Shown here: piece after piece, positions 38,706-48,339 of the stretch
How positions within the stretch are numbered: the first letter of the stretch is position 1
Layout of the letters: each line of letters opens with the position of its first letter
Origin: Vreelandella titanicae BH1
GTDB lineage: Bacteria > Pseudomonadota > Gammaproteobacteria > Pseudomonadales > Halomonadaceae
Length of the DNA: 64,000 nucleotides
Reading direction: 5' to 3'
Assembly: GCF_000336575.1 (NCBI RefSeq)
Contig: NZ_AOPO01000002.1
Location: forward strand, 6-64,005
Translations under genes and position numbers: made by a program
Notes under the pieces: model-generated
Told to the model about the DNA's origin: nothing
Database searches by the model: none
Seen by the model: the letters and a program-made list of their open reading frames with translations, nothing else

Positions 38706-38718
38706 AGGAGATAAGCGC

Positions 38719-38940
38719 ATGGATAAGGAACTGCTGGCAATGCTGGTCTGCCCGTTGTGTAACGGTAAGCTGAAGTATGATCGCGATGCTCAAGAGCTGC
38801 GCTGCCACTACGATGGCCTTGCCTATCCGATCAAAGAGGGGATTCCGGTGATGTTGCCGGAAGAGGCTCGCGTGATGGATGCTGATGAAAAGCTGCCTAC
38901 TTCTCCAGGACGTTCCCAAGAGCGTTTAGGAGACGCTTAA
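38719..38940 (+). CDS. ycaR: Trm112-family zinc-ribbon protein YcaR
   Basis: A 73-residue Trm112-like protein. It opens Met-Asp-Lys-Glu-Leu-Leu, then Cys-Pro-Leu-Cys near residue 12, a Cys further on, and Ile-Pro-Val-Met-Leu-Pro near 49. Bacterial members lack a well-defined role; eukaryotic Trm112 activates methyltransferases. AAAGGAG lies eight bases before the ATG. The stop codon shares a base with the kdsB start, so the two are coupled. Confidence 0.9.
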   Translation: MDKELLAMLVCPLCNGKLKYDRDAQELRCHYDGLAYPIKEGIPVMLPEEARVMDADEKLPTSPGRSQERLGDA

Positions 38941-39728
38941 TGGCTGTCTTTGATGACATGGTTGATTTCAAGGTGCCTGATTTTACCGTCGTCGTACCTG
39001 CTCGCTACGGCTCTACCCGGCTGCCCGGCAAGCCACTGCTTGATATTGCCGGGGAACCGATGGTCGCTCACGTATGGCGCCGTGCTTGCCAAAGCCACGC
39101 CAGCCGAGTGGTCGTGGCAACAGACGATAGCCGTATTCGTGATGCCATGCTGCCCTACGGCGCCGAAGTGATCATGACCCGCGACGATCACCCCTCGGGC
39201 ACCGACCGATTAGCCGAGGTGGCTGGTATATTGGCATTGACGGATGATGCGCTGCTGGTGAATGTGCAGGGCGATGAGCCGCTGATTCCTCCCGCGCTGA
39301 TCGACCAGGTGGCTCTGCGCCTAGCCGACGATCCCGGAGCGTCGATAGCCACGCTGGCGGAGCCTATCAATGACGTGGACACGCTGTTTAATCCCAACGT
39401 GGTCAAGGTGGTGCGAACGCTACAAGGCCGCGCGCTGTATTTCTCACGGGCCCCTATCCCCTGGGATCGTGAGCAGTTCAAAGCGCCACCGACCATGCTG
39501 GCAACCGATGCCTGGCTGCGCCATATCGGTCTCTATGCGTATCGTGCCGGTTTTCTAGCTGCCTACCGAGACTGGCCAGCCTCAAGCCTCGAACAGCTTG
39601 AACAGCTTGAACAGTTGCGTGCGCTGCAGAATGGTCACGCTATTCAAGTGGCATTGGCCTGCGAAGTAAACCCTGCCGGTGTTGATACGGCCGAGGATCT
39701 AGCGCGGATTCGGGCGCTGCTGGCCTAG
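38940..39728 (+). CDS. kdsB: CMP-KDO synthetase
   Basis: A 262-residue cytidylyltransferase that activates KDO as CMP-KDO for the lipopolysaccharide core. The N-terminal [15 protein letters not shown] near residue 19 is diagnostic, with Ala-Thr-Asp-Asp near 60 and Val-Gln-Gly-Asp-Glu-Pro near 109. AGGAG precedes the ATG. A nine-base repeat encodes three Leu-Glu-Gln units near residue 217, matching a helix present in the family, so it is not an expansion. The gene ends inside a 26-base imperfect tandem repeat. Confidence 0.95.
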   Translation: MAVFDDMVDFKVPDFTVVVPARYGSTRLPGKPLLDIAGEPMVAHVWRRACQSHASRVVVATDDSRIRDAMLPYGAEVIMTRDDHPSGTDRLAEVAGILALTDDALLVNVQGDEPLIPPALIDQVALRLADDPGASIATLAEPINDVDTLFNPNVVKVVRTLQGRALYFSRAPIPWDREQFKAPPTMLATDAWLRHIGLYAYRAGFLAAYRDWPASSLEQLEQLEQLRALQNGHAIQVALACEVNPAGVDTAEDLARIRALLA

Positions 39729-39779
39729 CGCGGGTTCGGGTGTTGCCGGTTTAGCGCAGGGGCGGGCGCTTGCTTGGGC
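39702..39779 (+). repeat. Three imperfect 26-27-base tandem copies at the kdsB 3' end
   Basis: Three consecutive units begin GCGCGG, GCGCGG and GCGCAG at 39702, 39728 and 39754. Each has a CGGG-containing middle, and the first two end in CCTA and TTTA. The first copy encodes the last residues of KdsB including the stop; the others are non-coding. They fill the kdsB to phosphatase gap. Confidence 0.55.
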
Positions 39780-39802
39780 AGCTCAGTTTTTAAGGAGCTA
39801 TC

Positions 39803-40267
39803 GTGAAAGTATTATTTGTATGTTTAGGCAATATTTGCCGTTCACCGACCGCCGAAGGTGTTTTTCGTCGTGCTCTTGAGCGAGCAGGGTTGGCCGATGA
39901 GGTCGAGATAGACTCCTGCGGCGTCGGCAGTTGGCATGTCGGCAAAGCGCCAGACGCCCGCGCGCAGCAGGCGGCACTACTGCGCGGTATCGATATAAGC
40001 GACCTGCATGCCCGCCAGCTAAGCGAACACGATTTTACCCAATTCGACTACGTGCTAGGCATGGATCAGGACAATTTACGCGCCATGCGCGAGCTGAAGC
40101 CTGCCAATAGCCAGGCGCATGTTGGGCTGTTTTTAGATTTTGCTGGTACCCCCGGTGCTGAAGTCCCAGACCCCTATTTTGGCGGTGATGAGGGATTTGA
40201 GAAGGCTCTGGATATGATTGAAGCTGCATCAGAAGGGCTGATTCGACACCTTAAGCGAGAGCTGTAA
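39803..40267 (+). CDS. Low-molecular-weight protein tyrosine phosphatase
   Basis: A 154-residue LMW-PTP. The P-loop Val-Cys-Leu-Gly-Asn-Ile-Cys-Arg-Ser-Pro (Cys at about residue 7) has the Cys-X5-Arg-Ser active site, and the general acid motif Asp-Pro-Tyr-Phe-Gly-Gly is near 121. Relatives such as Wzb act on tyrosine kinases of exopolysaccharide export, but no polysaccharide gene is seen here, and the kdsB-phosphatase-murB order is a conserved housekeeping context. AAGGAG precedes the GTG start. Confidence 0.92.
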   Translation: MKVLFVCLGNICRSPTAEGVFRRALERAGLADEVEIDSCGVGSWHVGKAPDARAQQAALLRGIDISDLHARQLSEHDFTQFDYVLGMDQDNLRAMRELKPANSQAHVGLFLDFAGTPGAEVPDPYFGGDEGFEKALDMIEAASEGLIRHLKREL

Positions 40268-40280
40268 TGGGGCTAATGGT

Positions 40281-41303
40281 GTGGCTGCACAGATGAATAT
40301 TCTCAGCAATGTGGATTTGTCCGCCGCTAATACACTTAGGCTCCCCTGCCAAGCAGAGCGCTTCGCGTCACCAAAGACATTAACAGCTCTACGCCAAACG
40401 TTAGCCGAGGCACGCCATGAAGGCTGGCCCGTCACGCTGCTCGGTGGCGGCAGCAATGTTCTGCTTCCCGAGGCACTACCAGGTTTGGTGGTGCGGCCTG
40501 ATTTGCAACAGTACTGGCTCAGTCAGCGTCAAGGGCATGTGCTTGCCCATGTAGGGGCGGGAGTTAATTGGCATACGCTGGTGATGGCGACTGCTGCACG
40601 CGGCCTGTGGGGCATTGAAAATCTGGCGCTGATCCCTGGCAGTTGTGGTGCTGCGCCAGTGCAGAACATTGGTGCCTACGGTGTTGAACTTGCCGATACG
40701 CTGCAAGCGGTGCAGGTAATGGAGCTTGCCACCGGGCGGGTAAATTGGCTAAGCGCGCAAGAGTGCGCCTTTGGTTACCGTGAGAGTATTTTTAAAGGCG
40801 AGTTGGCAGGTAGCATGGTGATCACTCAGCTAGTCTTGCGTTTGTCACGCACGCGAGCACCCCGGCTAGGCTATGGCGATCTCGCCGCACGCTTGGCAAG
40901 CCCTCCCACACCGCTCGCGGTAGCCGAAGCGGTATGTGGTATTCGACGCGAGAAGCTGCCCGACCCACAGGTGCTGGCCAACGCGGGGAGCTTCTTCAAA
41001 AATCCGCTGGTAGCTGATGTGCTGGCAGCGCAGTTGTTGCAGCAGTATCCTGCTATGCCCCATTTCCCCCAGGAAGGAGGGCAAACAAAGCTGGCGGCGG
41101 GGTGGTTAATCGACCAGTGTGGCTTGAAAGGGATGCGTGATGGTGCCTTCGGAGTACACCAGCATCAAGCGTTGGTGCTGGTGCACTTTGGCGGCGGTGA
41201 TCGTCAAGGGCTAATGAAAACAGCTAGCTATATCGCTGACCAGGTCGAGGCACGCTTTGGGGTGCGTTTAGAGCCCGAGCCGCGGTTAATTAATCCCTGT
41301 TAG
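40281..41303 (+). CDS. murB: UDP-N-acetylenolpyruvoylglucosamine reductase MurB
   Basis: A 340-residue FAD enzyme that completes UDP-MurNAc. The FAD-binding Gly-Gly-Gly-Ser-Asn-Val-Leu-Leu is near residue 55, Pro-Gly-Ser-Cys-Gly-Ala-Ala-Pro-Val-Gln-Asn-Ile-Gly-Ala-Tyr near 120, Tyr-Arg-Glu-Ser-Ile-Phe near 170 and Gly-Ser-Phe-Phe-Lys-Asn-Pro near 236, as in type I MurB. GTG (40281) or ATG (40293) could start it; neither has a clear ribosome-binding site. It is the only Mur-pathway gene in the window outside the dcw cluster. Confidence 0.95.
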   Translation: MAAQMNILSNVDLSAANTLRLPCQAERFASPKTLTALRQTLAEARHEGWPVTLLGGGSNVLLPEALPGLVVRPDLQQYWLSQRQGHVLAHVGAGVNWHTLVMATAARGLWGIENLALIPGSCGAAPVQNIGAYGVELADTLQAVQVMELATGRVNWLSAQECAFGYRESIFKGELAGSMVITQLVLRLSRTRAPRLGYGDLAARLASPPTPLAVAEAVCGIRREKLPDPQVLANAGSFFKNPLVADVLAAQLLQQYPAMPHFPQEGGQTKLAAGWLIDQCGLKGMRDGAFGVHQHQALVLVHFGGGDRQGLMKTASYIADQVEARFGVRLEPEPRLINPC

Positions 41304-41355
41304 TTAATTTCTATTAGTTAATCTCTAGGCCCTGCCTCTAAGGTGCACATAAAGC

Positions 41356-41383
41356 AAAAATCCCCGCCGAAGCGGGGATTTTT
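41356..41383. terminator. Bidirectional terminator between murB and rne
   Basis: AAAAATCCCCGC pairs with GCGGGGATTTTT (41356-41367 with 41372-41383) across a CGAA tetraloop. Strong GC stem with A-run and T-run ends, so it serves rightward murB and leftward rne. Confidence 0.93.
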
Positions 41384-41408
41384 GTTACTACAATACGCGC
41401 CGAACGAT

Positions 41409-44400
41409 CTATTCGGAGCGTGTGTCTTGCTGCGCCTGTTTGCGCTTCTCACGCGGGTCATTGTGGGCCCGGGTGCGACGACGGCGCGGTTTAGGTGCTT
41501 CTTCCGTTACTGCGGCCTCAGCGGGTGCCTCACTGGCGGCTAACTGAGCGGGCTGGGCGTCTGCTTCAGCTGCAGTGACTTCAGTCGCAGGTGTTTCAGT
41601 TGCTGCTAGTTCGTCGCTGCTCTTTTCAGAGCCATTTTCAGGACTAGCTTCAGAACTATTCGTTTCAGCGCTACTCTCTTCAGCGACTTGCTCTTCAGCG
41701 TTTGTGTCTTTAACACTCTTAGGTTCATCACCTTTTACTTCGCTGTCTTGCTGCGGCTCGCTGTTGGCAGGCTCTTCAGTTGAGGGGGCTACGGCGACAC
41801 TCTCCGAAGCGCTCTCAGAGGTACTCTCAGCAACCTCTGGGGTTGCCGCTTCCTGGCGAGTTTGGGTGCTAGCTGGCGCTTCGGGCTGATGCTCGTCGCT
41901 GCTTTGATCCGTACCCGCACTATTGAAAGGTGCCGGGGAGGCCGCCTCTTCAATCGTTGCGGCTGGATCAACGGCGTTGGTCGCAGGCGGTTCGACGACT
42001 TCAGGCGCTGCCTGTTCGCTAGCACTGGGCTGCTGACTATCGTCGGTTTTCCCACTTTCAGCTGGTTCGGCGTTGGTTTTGGCCGTTGCTGAGGTCACCT
42101 CAGATGGCGCTGACGGCTCTTCGCTGGCTGTGGCCTCCGGTTCGCTTGGCTTGGCGGCGGCCTCATCCTGCTCAACGGTGCTGGCAGTTGACGTTTGCTC
42201 CGCCGGTGAAGCCGCTTTAGGCTGGCGGCGCTGGTGCGTCGACTTGCGCGCTTTAGCGTTTTCTGCCACGGGGCGGTCGGCGGTCGTCGCGTCGTCCGCT
42301 TGCTCGGCGTTGGATTCAGGCGCATCGGTTGCTGCCGTTTCTGGCTGAGCGGTAACGTCCGAGTCCGATCCTAGTGCAATCGTTGTGTCATTTGTCGCTG
42401 CTTTAACCACCTGTGCCTGTTCTTCTGCCGCAGGGTCTTCGGCCGGCTCTGGTGTTACTGCTGACGCTTCATTCTGAGCCTCGGCCTGCAGTTTTAACTG
42501 CTCAGCTTCTGCCTGGGGGTTGATCGCCTGGGTGCGCGTGCGGTTACGCGGGTTGTTACGCGTACGCTTCGGCTTGCCGTCATCCTGCTTGGCCTCTAAG
42601 TTCTTGGACTCTGGGCTCTTGGCCGTTGCATCGCGCTGGCTGTCGCGGTTTTTGTCACCACCATCACGACGCGACTCTTTCTGCGCTGCACTTTTGCCGC
42701 TGGTGCTCTCTTTAGAGCCCTCTTTCGTGGAGCTGTCTTTGCTAGGGCTGTCTTTGGAAGAGCTATCAGCCTGGTTCTCTTTACGAGGCGCTTTGGCTGA
42801 CTCTTGACCGTTAGCATCGTCCTGCTGGGGGTGGCGACGGCGGTTGCGGGTACGGCTGGGGCCGCTCCGCTTATCGCTATTGTCGTCACTGGCAGGACGC
42901 GGTGTGCTGCTGCGCTGCTCGGCTTTTTGTTCAGCTTTTGGCTCAGGGCGGGCGCTATTATCGCTGCGCGACTCGTTACGGCTGGCGTTGTCGCCACGCG
43001 ACGATTTTTGCCGCGACTCGCTGCTGCGCTGATTGGTTTTGCGCTCGCTTGGCTTGCGCGGAGCCGGTGTTTCAACCTTGGGCTCTGGCGTGGCTTCGGT
43101 ATTGCTTTCGTCGCTACCGAGCAGTTTGGCGAAGCCGCGGATAAAGCGCCCAATAACGCTGGGTTGCTCGCTGGTCACCGGTGCTGCTTTGGCTGCTGGA
43201 GCTGCAGCGGGCGCCTTCTCTTCCGTTTGCAGCGATGCCGGGGCGGGAGCGTTGTGGGTGACACTCTTGACGGCGGCTTCGGCGCGTTGAGCGGGCGGCA
43301 CGAAGCTGGGTGTCGGCTCTTTGCCTACTTCGGTGTCGGTGGAGAGCTCAAAGCTCGATAGGCTTTGAGTGTCATCCTCGTCCAGGTGGTCATCACGCAG
43401 CCGCTGCACGTCGTAGTGGGGCGTATCCATATCAGGATTGGGCAGCAGTACTACGCGAACATTCTGGCGAGACTCTAGATCTGCCAGCACGCTGCGTTTT
43501 TCGTTGAGCAGGTAAGTCGCCACGGGTACCGGTAGAATGGCGCGAATCTGCGCGCTATTCTCTTTCATCGCCTCTTCTTCAATCAGGCGCATGATAGAGA
43601 GGGAGAGCGAGCGAACATCGCGAATGGTGCCCTGGCCATTACAGCGCGGGCAGACCACGCCGCTGGTTTCCCCCAGTGAGGGACGCAGGCGCTGGCGGGA
43701 CATTTCCATCAGGCCAAAGCGTGAAATACGCCCAATCTGTACCCGTGCGCGATCCAGCTTGAGGGCATCGCGCATGCGGTTTTCAACTTCACGCTGGTTG
43801 CGTGCAGGCCCCATGTCGATAAAGTCAATAACCACCAAACCGCCGATATCACGCAGGCGCAGCTGGCGGGCGATTTCATCGGCGGCTTCAGAGTTGGTCT
43901 GTAGGGCGGTCTCTTCGATATCGCTGCCGCGGGTGGCGCGTGCGGAGTTGATATCGATGGAGACTAGCGCTTCGGTGTGATCGATCACAATCGAGCCGCC
44001 AGAAGGCAGCTTCACTTCGCGCTGATAGGCGGTTTCGATTTGTGATTCGATCTGGAAGCGCGAGAATAGCGGTACTTCGTCCGCGTAGAGCTTGATCTTC
44101 TGCTGGTACGAGGGCATTACCTGGCGAATAAAGCTCAGCGCTTCGGCGTGAATCTCGGGGCTGTCGATCAATACTTCGCCGATGTCCTGGCGTAGGTAGT
44201 CGCGCATGGCGCGAATGATGACGTTGGATTCACGGTAGATCAGGAACGGGGCAGGGCGCTTGGCAGCTTCAGTGGTGATCGATTCCCACACCTGAACCAA
44301 GTAGTCCAAGTCCCACTGGAGCTCTTCCGGATTGCGACCAATGCCTGCAGTGCGCACGATCAGGCCCATTTTATCCGGCACGGTCAACTGACCCATGGCG

Positions 44401-44852
44401 TCTTTGAGCTGACTGCGCTCGTCGCCTTCGATACGGCGAGAAATGCCACCTGCACGCGGGTTATTGGGCATCAATACCAAAAAGCGACCAGCCAGGCTGA
44501 CAAAGGTGGTTAGCGCGGCACCTTTATTGCCACGCTCCTCTTTATCGACCTGGACGATGACCTCTTGACCCTCTTTAAGCACTTCTTTAATGCTCGGACG
44601 TCCGGAAACGTCTTTGACAAAGTACTCGCGAGAGATCTCCTTGAGGGGCAAAAAGCCGTGACGGTCGGCGCCGTAGTCAACGAAGGCAGCTTCCAGGGAG
44701 GGTTCTACGCGGGTGATTTTACCGCGATAGATATTGGCTTTTTTCTGTTCTCTTGCGCCGGATTCGATATCTAAATCGTATAGGCGTTGTCCATCAACTA
44801 AAGCGACACGCAGCTCTTCGGGCTGGGTCGCATTGATAAGCATCCGTTTCAT
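41409..44852 (-). CDS. rne: Ribonuclease E
   Basis: An 1147-residue endoribonuclease central to mRNA decay and rRNA/tRNA processing. It opens Met-Lys-Arg-Met-Leu-Ile-Asn-Ala-Thr as in E. coli. The S1 domain (about 35-125), the DNase I-like catalytic region with Asp-Ile-Asn near 302 and Asp-Phe-Ile-Asp-Met near 345, and the zinc-link Cys-Pro-Arg-Cys near 404 are visible. An amphipathic helix (about 565-578, [12 protein letters not shown]) fits the membrane anchor. The C-terminal half is disordered: a basic Arg/Ser/Lys stretch (about 590-800) then a long Ala/Glu/Pro-rich acidic stretch, ending in a basic tail. The start was set by homology. Confidence 0.97.
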   Translation of the reverse strand: MKRMLINATQPEELRVALVDGQRLYDLDIESGAREQKKANIYRGKITRVEPSLEAAFVDYGADRHGFLPLKEISREYFVKDVSGRPSIKEVLKEGQEVIVQVDKEERGNKGAALTTFVSLAGRFLVLMPNNPRAGGISRRIEGDERSQLKDAMGQLTVPDKMGLIVRTAGIGRNPEELQWDLDYLVQVWESITTEAAKRPAPFLIYRESNVIIRAMRDYLRQDIGEVLIDSPEIHAEALSFIRQVMPSYQQKIKLYADEVPLFSRFQIESQIETAYQREVKLPSGGSIVIDHTEALVSIDINSARATRGSDIEETALQTNSEAADEIARQLRLRDIGGLVVIDFIDMGPARNQREVENRMRDALKLDRARVQIGRISRFGLMEMSRQRLRPSLGETSGVVCPRCNGQGTIRDVRSLSLSIMRLIEEEAMKENSAQIRAILPVPVATYLLNEKRSVLADLESRQNVRVVLLPNPDMDTPHYDVQRLRDDHLDEDDTQSLSSFELSTDTEVGKEPTPSFVPPAQRAEAAVKSVTHNAPAPASLQTEEKAPAAAPAAKAAPVTSEQPSVIGRFIRGFAKLLGSDESNTEATPEPKVETPAPRKPSERKTNQRSSESRQKSSRGDNASRNESRSDNSARPEPKAEQKAEQRSSTPRPASDDNSDKRSGPSRTRNRRRHPQQDDANGQESAKAPRKENQADSSSKDSPSKDSSTKEGSKESTSGKSAAQKESRRDGGDKNRDSQRDATAKSPESKNLEAKQDDGKPKRTRNNPRNRTRTQAINPQAEAEQLKLQAEAQNEASAVTPEPAEDPAAEEQAQVVKAATNDTTIALGSDSDVTAQPETAATDAPESNAEQADDATTADRPVAENAKARKSTHQRRQPKAASPAEQTSTASTVEQDEAAAKPSEPEATASEEPSAPSEVTSATAKTNAEPAESGKTDDSQQPSASEQAAPEVVEPPATNAVDPAATIEEAASPAPFNSAGTDQSSDEHQPEAPASTQTRQEAATPEVAESTSESASESVAVAPSTEEPANSEPQQDSEVKGDEPKSVKDTNAEEQVAEESSAETNSSEASPENGSEKSSDELAATETPATEVTAAEADAQPAQLAASEAPAEAAVTEEAPKPRRRRTRAHNDPREKRKQAQQDTRSE

Positions 44853-45560
44853 AGTGTCTCGCATAGCGTTGCGTGCCGGCGAACTGCCTATTGGGTGACG
44901 TAGGCGAATCGCTGGGTGCTGCGTGCTTGTGCTCGGCGCATTGCAATGCTGACGCGTCAAGCCGGGAAGGCATCATCGCCAACCCGGCCGATAGGGCGTT
45001 GAGTACGTGGCGGAGGCAGGACGTGTTCCGGTGGCTGTCACGTCCATCCGGCCCTGCTGACACCGCCAACACCTGGCATTCATCGATTCACCAACGCCGG
45101 CCACCGGCACAGCGTTGAACTTTTCGCCCGGAGTCAGTCATCGCCTTGTGACGAATAAGGCGGAGCTGCTCAGGACGTGGCGTTGTTTAGTTGCTGCCTG
45201 CCGTTGAGGGCAAGGCTTATTTTCCTCTGCCGGCATAAAAAACGGGCGGCAGAGTTACTGCATTTTTAAGATCATCTTTTAATACTGGAAAACGGGCAAT
45301 GCGTACACTGGTGCCGTTTTTGCGTTCAGGCCTGCGTGTTAGTCGGGCAGGCGCATTAACCAAGCTCAGCGGTGATGCTCTCTGCTAACAAATTTAATCA
45401 ATTAGCTATCGAACAGCTAGTCACTAGCGCTAGACAAGACAGCTTTCTGCGCTTAGCTGGTGAACGATTTCGAATATAACAGTAAAGACTACGACCAGCA
45501 ATTGACGCAATGCCCTTGGGTCTACGCTAGAATGCCGTTTTTAAGCAGGAGTAAGTAGTA
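44853..45560 (-). promoter_or_regulatory. Long rne leader / rne-rluC divergent intergenic region
   Basis: About 708 bases without a convincing gene. The half next to rne is GC-rich and contains a GGACGTG/CACGTCC hairpin (45019-45025 with 45039-45045) and a CTCTGCCG/CGGCAGAG hairpin (45225-45232 with 45247-45254). The rluC half is A/T-richer and holds promoter-like sequence. E. coli rne has a 361-base leader whose hairpins are bound by RNase E for autoregulation; a similar role here is inferred from position and length. Short open frames in it have no ribosome-binding sites or recognisable products. Confidence 0.5.
45502..45533 (+). promoter_or_regulatory. Possible rluC promoter
   Basis: TTGACG (45502-45507) precedes overlapping -10 candidates TACGCT (45523-45528, spacer 15) and TAGAAT (45528-45533, spacer 20), neither at ideal spacing. 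The leader to rluC would be about 20-30 bases, with CAGGAG before the ATG. Weak assignment. Confidence 0.35.
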
Positions 45561-46502
45561 ATGTCCGAAGGGCGTGAAGTGCAGTGGGTGGATATCGCCC
45601 CGGAGCAAGCAGGGCAGCGAATTGATAATTTTCTCATGACGCGGCTTAAAGGGGCGCCTCGCGCGCTTATTTATCGCATCGTACGTAAAGGCGAGGTGCG
45701 CGTTAATAAAAAACGCGTGAAGGTGGATTACCGTTTGCAAGCGGGGGATTTAGTACGCGTTCCGCCGCTGCGTTTGGCGCCTCGCGAAGCGGTGAAGGAA
45801 GTCAGTGATAATTTGCGCGACCTCCTGGTAGGCAGCGTGATTATGGAAGGCCCCGATTGGATGGTGCTTAATAAACCTTCTGGTTTGGCAGTGCATGGCG
45901 GCAGCGGGGTTAAAATTGGTTTAATAGAAGCGCTGCGTCAAGTGCGCGATGACCTGAGCTTTCTGGAACTGGTTCACCGCTTGGATCGCGATACGTCGGG
46001 CTGTTTGCTGCTGGCCAAGTCACGCGATGCGCTGGTGACGCTGAACGAGTCGTTGAAAAAGCACGGTATGGATAAGCGTTATCTGGCCTTGGTCAGTGGG
46101 CGCTGGCCAGCGCGGAAAACCTATGAGAGTGCTCGGTTAGACCGCTTTGATGCCGGTAACGGCGAGCGGAGGGTAAGGGTAGATCCCAACGGAAAAGTGT
46201 CGCGCACCCATTTTTCGGTGGTCGAAACCTTCGAAAAAGTAACCCTTATAGAGGCTGAGCCGGTCACGGGCCGTACCCACCAGATTCGCGTACATGCCGC
46301 CCACGCAGGCCATGCGTTATTAGGTGACGATAAGTACGCTACCCGTGAAAGTGGTCTGCTCACCAAGCAGTTAGGTCTGGGGCGTTTGTTCCTTCATGCG
46401 CGAGCGCTGACCTTTCCTGAGCCCACTAACGGCCGCCCGGTTACCGTCAAAGCGCCGCTGCCAGAAGCCCTGGAAGAAGCGCTCAAGCGCGCCCGTCAAT
46501 AA
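45561..46502 (+). CDS. rluC: 23S rRNA pseudouridine synthase RluC
   Basis: A 313-residue RluA-family pseudouridine synthase, expected to modify U955, U2504 and U2580 of 23S rRNA. An S4 RNA-binding domain spans about residues 18-80; the catalytic motif His-Arg-Leu-Asp-Arg-Asp-Thr-Ser-Gly is near 139, with the catalytic Asp at its centre, and Gly-Arg-Thr-His-Gln-Ile-Arg-Val-His near 235. CAGGAG lies before the ATG. Divergent from rne as in Pseudomonas and E. coli. RluD is the alternative paralogue, less likely by context. Confidence 0.94.
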   Translation: MSEGREVQWVDIAPEQAGQRIDNFLMTRLKGAPRALIYRIVRKGEVRVNKKRVKVDYRLQAGDLVRVPPLRLAPREAVKEVSDNLRDLLVGSVIMEGPDWMVLNKPSGLAVHGGSGVKIGLIEALRQVRDDLSFLELVHRLDRDTSGCLLLAKSRDALVTLNESLKKHGMDKRYLALVSGRWPARKTYESARLDRFDAGNGERRVRVDPNGKVSRTHFSVVETFEKVTLIEAEPVTGRTHQIRVHAAHAGHALLGDDKYATRESGLLTKQLGLGRLFLHARALTFPEPTNGRPVTVKAPLPEALEEALKRARQ

Positions 46503-46541
46503 CTTCTTTCTTCACCGCGTTGCCTTTTACAGGGAGCTGCC

Positions 46542-47186
46542 ATGCAGTACGAGCTAATTATATTTGATTGGGACGGCACCTTGATGGACTCAGTGCCGCG
46601 GATTGTGTCGTGTATGCAGGCGGCTGCTTTGGAGGCCGAGTGGGGGGCGCTTTCAGCTGCGGAGGTTGAAGATATTATTGGTCTGGGGCTGCCCGAAGCA
46701 ATTGCCAAGCTCTGCCCAGGTATATTGCCTGCTCAGGCCGAGCGGCTTCGCGAGCGTTACGCGCACCATTTTGTGCAGGCTGATACCACGCCAATGGCGT
46801 TTTTTAGCGGTGTCGAAGCGCATATCGCCCGTTTGCGCGGGCATGAGCAACAGCGTTTAGCAGTGGCAACAGGTAAAAGCCGTCGCGGGCTTGACCGTAT
46901 TTTTACTGAGACCGGCAGCGGCGCGTGGTTTCATGCCAGCCGTACCGCGGATGAAACCCGCTCCAAACCACACCCGCAGATGCTTTCAGAGTTACTGGCT
47001 GAGCTTGCGGTGCCGGTCGAGCGGGCGGTGATGGTCGGCGATACTGAGTATGATATGGAAATGGCTAGGGCGATGGGCATGGATCGGGTGGGGGTAAGCT
47101 ATGGGGTGCATGCGCCTGAGCGCCTGGCAATGAGCGAACCCAAGTGGATTGCCCATAGCGTAGACGAGCTTTTTGATCGGTTATAA
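46542..47186 (+). CDS. HAD-superfamily phosphatase
   Basis: A 214-residue HAD subfamily IA hydrolase of the phosphoglycolate phosphatase/beta-phosphoglucomutase type. Motif I Asp-Trp-Asp-Gly-Thr-Leu-Met-Asp is near residue 8, motif II Ala-Thr-Gly-Lys near 108, motif III Lys near 142 and motif IV Gly-Asp-Thr-Glu-Tyr-Asp near 165. The substrate cannot be read from the sequence. It sits between rluC and sppA, the same place as a related gene in Pseudomonas. AGGGAG precedes the ATG. Confidence 0.88.
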   Translation: MQYELIIFDWDGTLMDSVPRIVSCMQAAALEAEWGALSAAEVEDIIGLGLPEAIAKLCPGILPAQAERLRERYAHHFVQADTTPMAFFSGVEAHIARLRGHEQQRLAVATGKSRRGLDRIFTETGSGAWFHASRTADETRSKPHPQMLSELLAELAVPVERAVMVGDTEYDMEMARAMGMDRVGVSYGVHAPERLAMSEPKWIAHSVDELFDRL

Positions 47187-47195
47187 GGACATTTT

Positions 47196-48317
47196 ATGAG
47201 TGACGATCCAACCCGCCAAGAGGGTGCGCAAGAGGGTCATGATGGCCCGGTTAATAGTGACCAGACCAACGAGTTCAAGGAGGATCCCTGGACTGAAGGG
47301 CCCGAGGTTCCGCCTGGTAAGGGGGCTAAGCAGCCCCCTGGGGCGCCAGGTGATGATGCCGAAACCCTGCGCGAACGCCAGCGATTAGCGCAGCTGGAAA
47401 TGATGGATCACTGGATAGGCGGTGTCTTGACCGAGCAACGGCGTACCCGCCGCTGGAAGCTGTTTTTCCGTCTGATGTTTCTCGCTGTCGTATTGGTTGC
47501 GCTGTCTGCCGCGCTTTATAGCCTGTTCTGGGATTCGCCGAGTGTCGCAACGCCCACCCAACGCCACTTGGGCATTGTTGAGGTTAATGGCGTAATCGCC
47601 AGCGATTCGCCAGCCAATGCGGAGCGCATCATCCAAGGGTTAAATCGAGCCTGGGATGCCGAAAGCGCTGCTGCTGTGGTGCTGCACATTAATAGTCCCG
47701 GTGGTAGCCCCGTTCAGTCTCAGCGTATCTATGCGGAAATCATGCGCCTGCGCGAGCAGGGTGATAAGCCGATTATCGCGGTGATTGAGGATATCGGTGC
47801 CAGCGGCGCTTATTACATTGCTGCAGCGGCAGATGAGATTATTGCCTCGCCGGTGAGCTTAGTGGGCTCTATTGGTGTGATTTACGCTGGTTTTGGCTTT
47901 GAGGAGGCGATAGAGCGCCTTGGCGTTGAGCGCCGCGTGCTTACGGCAGGAGAGAATAAGGCCTTCTTAGATCCATTCCAGCCGCTGGACGATGATGCAG
48001 AGACGTTTTGGCAAGGTGTGCTGAGCCAAACTCACCGCCAGTTTATCGATGACGTCCGCGCGGGTCGCGGCGAACGGCTCAGTGATAGCTCGGATATTTT
48101 CTCAGGCCTGATCTGGAGTGGCGAGCAGAGCATCGAGCTAGGGTTGGTCGATCAGTTGGGTAGCCTCGAACAGCTGTCTCGCGATCAAGTAGGTAACATC
48201 GACTGGGTGGACTATACGCCGAGTCTTGATCCATTTGAGCGCTTTACTCGGCGTTTTACCGAGGTTGCCGCTGAAGTGCTAGGCATTAAGGCGCCTAACA
48301 CCCCGCTTCGTTTCTGA
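47196..48317 (+). CDS. sppA: S49-family signal peptide peptidase SppA
   Basis: A 373-residue membrane-anchored serine protease that degrades cleaved signal peptides. A hydrophilic N-terminal region of about 85 residues precedes one transmembrane helix (about 88-110); the protease domain follows with Ser-Pro-Gly-Gly near 168, the catalytic Ser in Gly-Ala-Ser-Gly-Ala-Tyr-Tyr-Ile near 202 and Gly-Ser-Ile-Gly-Val-Ile near 226. It is the short single-domain form, not the 618-residue E. coli type. A conserved catalytic Lys is expected near 250. AAGGA precedes the ATG. Confidence 0.92.
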   Translation: MSDDPTRQEGAQEGHDGPVNSDQTNEFKEDPWTEGPEVPPGKGAKQPPGAPGDDAETLRERQRLAQLEMMDHWIGGVLTEQRRTRRWKLFFRLMFLAVVLVALSAALYSLFWDSPSVATPTQRHLGIVEVNGVIASDSPANAERIIQGLNRAWDAESAAAVVLHINSPGGSPVQSQRIYAEIMRLREQGDKPIIAVIEDIGASGAYYIAAAADEIIASPVSLVGSIGVIYAGFGFEEAIERLGVERRVLTAGENKAFLDPFQPLDDDAETFWQGVLSQTHRQFIDDVRAGRGERLSDSSDIFSGLIWSGEQSIELGLVDQLGSLEQLSRDQVGNIDWVDYTPSLDPFERFTRRFTEVAAEVLGIKAPNTPLRF

Positions 48318-48339
48318 TCGCGAATTTACGTCCTGGGCC

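Noticed and set aside
39590..39620. Nine-base tandem repeat coding Leu-Glu-Gln three times in kdsB
   Set aside because: The same helix with Leu-Glu-Gln occurs in E. coli KdsB at equal length, so it is not a repeat expansion.
39803..40267. Exopolysaccharide export locus suggested by the Wzb-like phosphatase
   Set aside because: No kinase, export or glycosyltransferase genes are nearby; the neighbours are kdsB and murB.
41575..43980. Several long open frames on the plus strand opposite rne
   Set aside because: They lie opposite a strongly conserved gene, consist of low-complexity Ser/Ala/Leu- and Arg-rich sequence mirroring the biased rne tail, and lack ribosome-binding sites.
44794..45118. 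Small coding frames in the rne upstream region
   Set aside because: No ribosome-binding sites or recognisable domains; part overlaps the rne start, and hairpins explain the sequence better.
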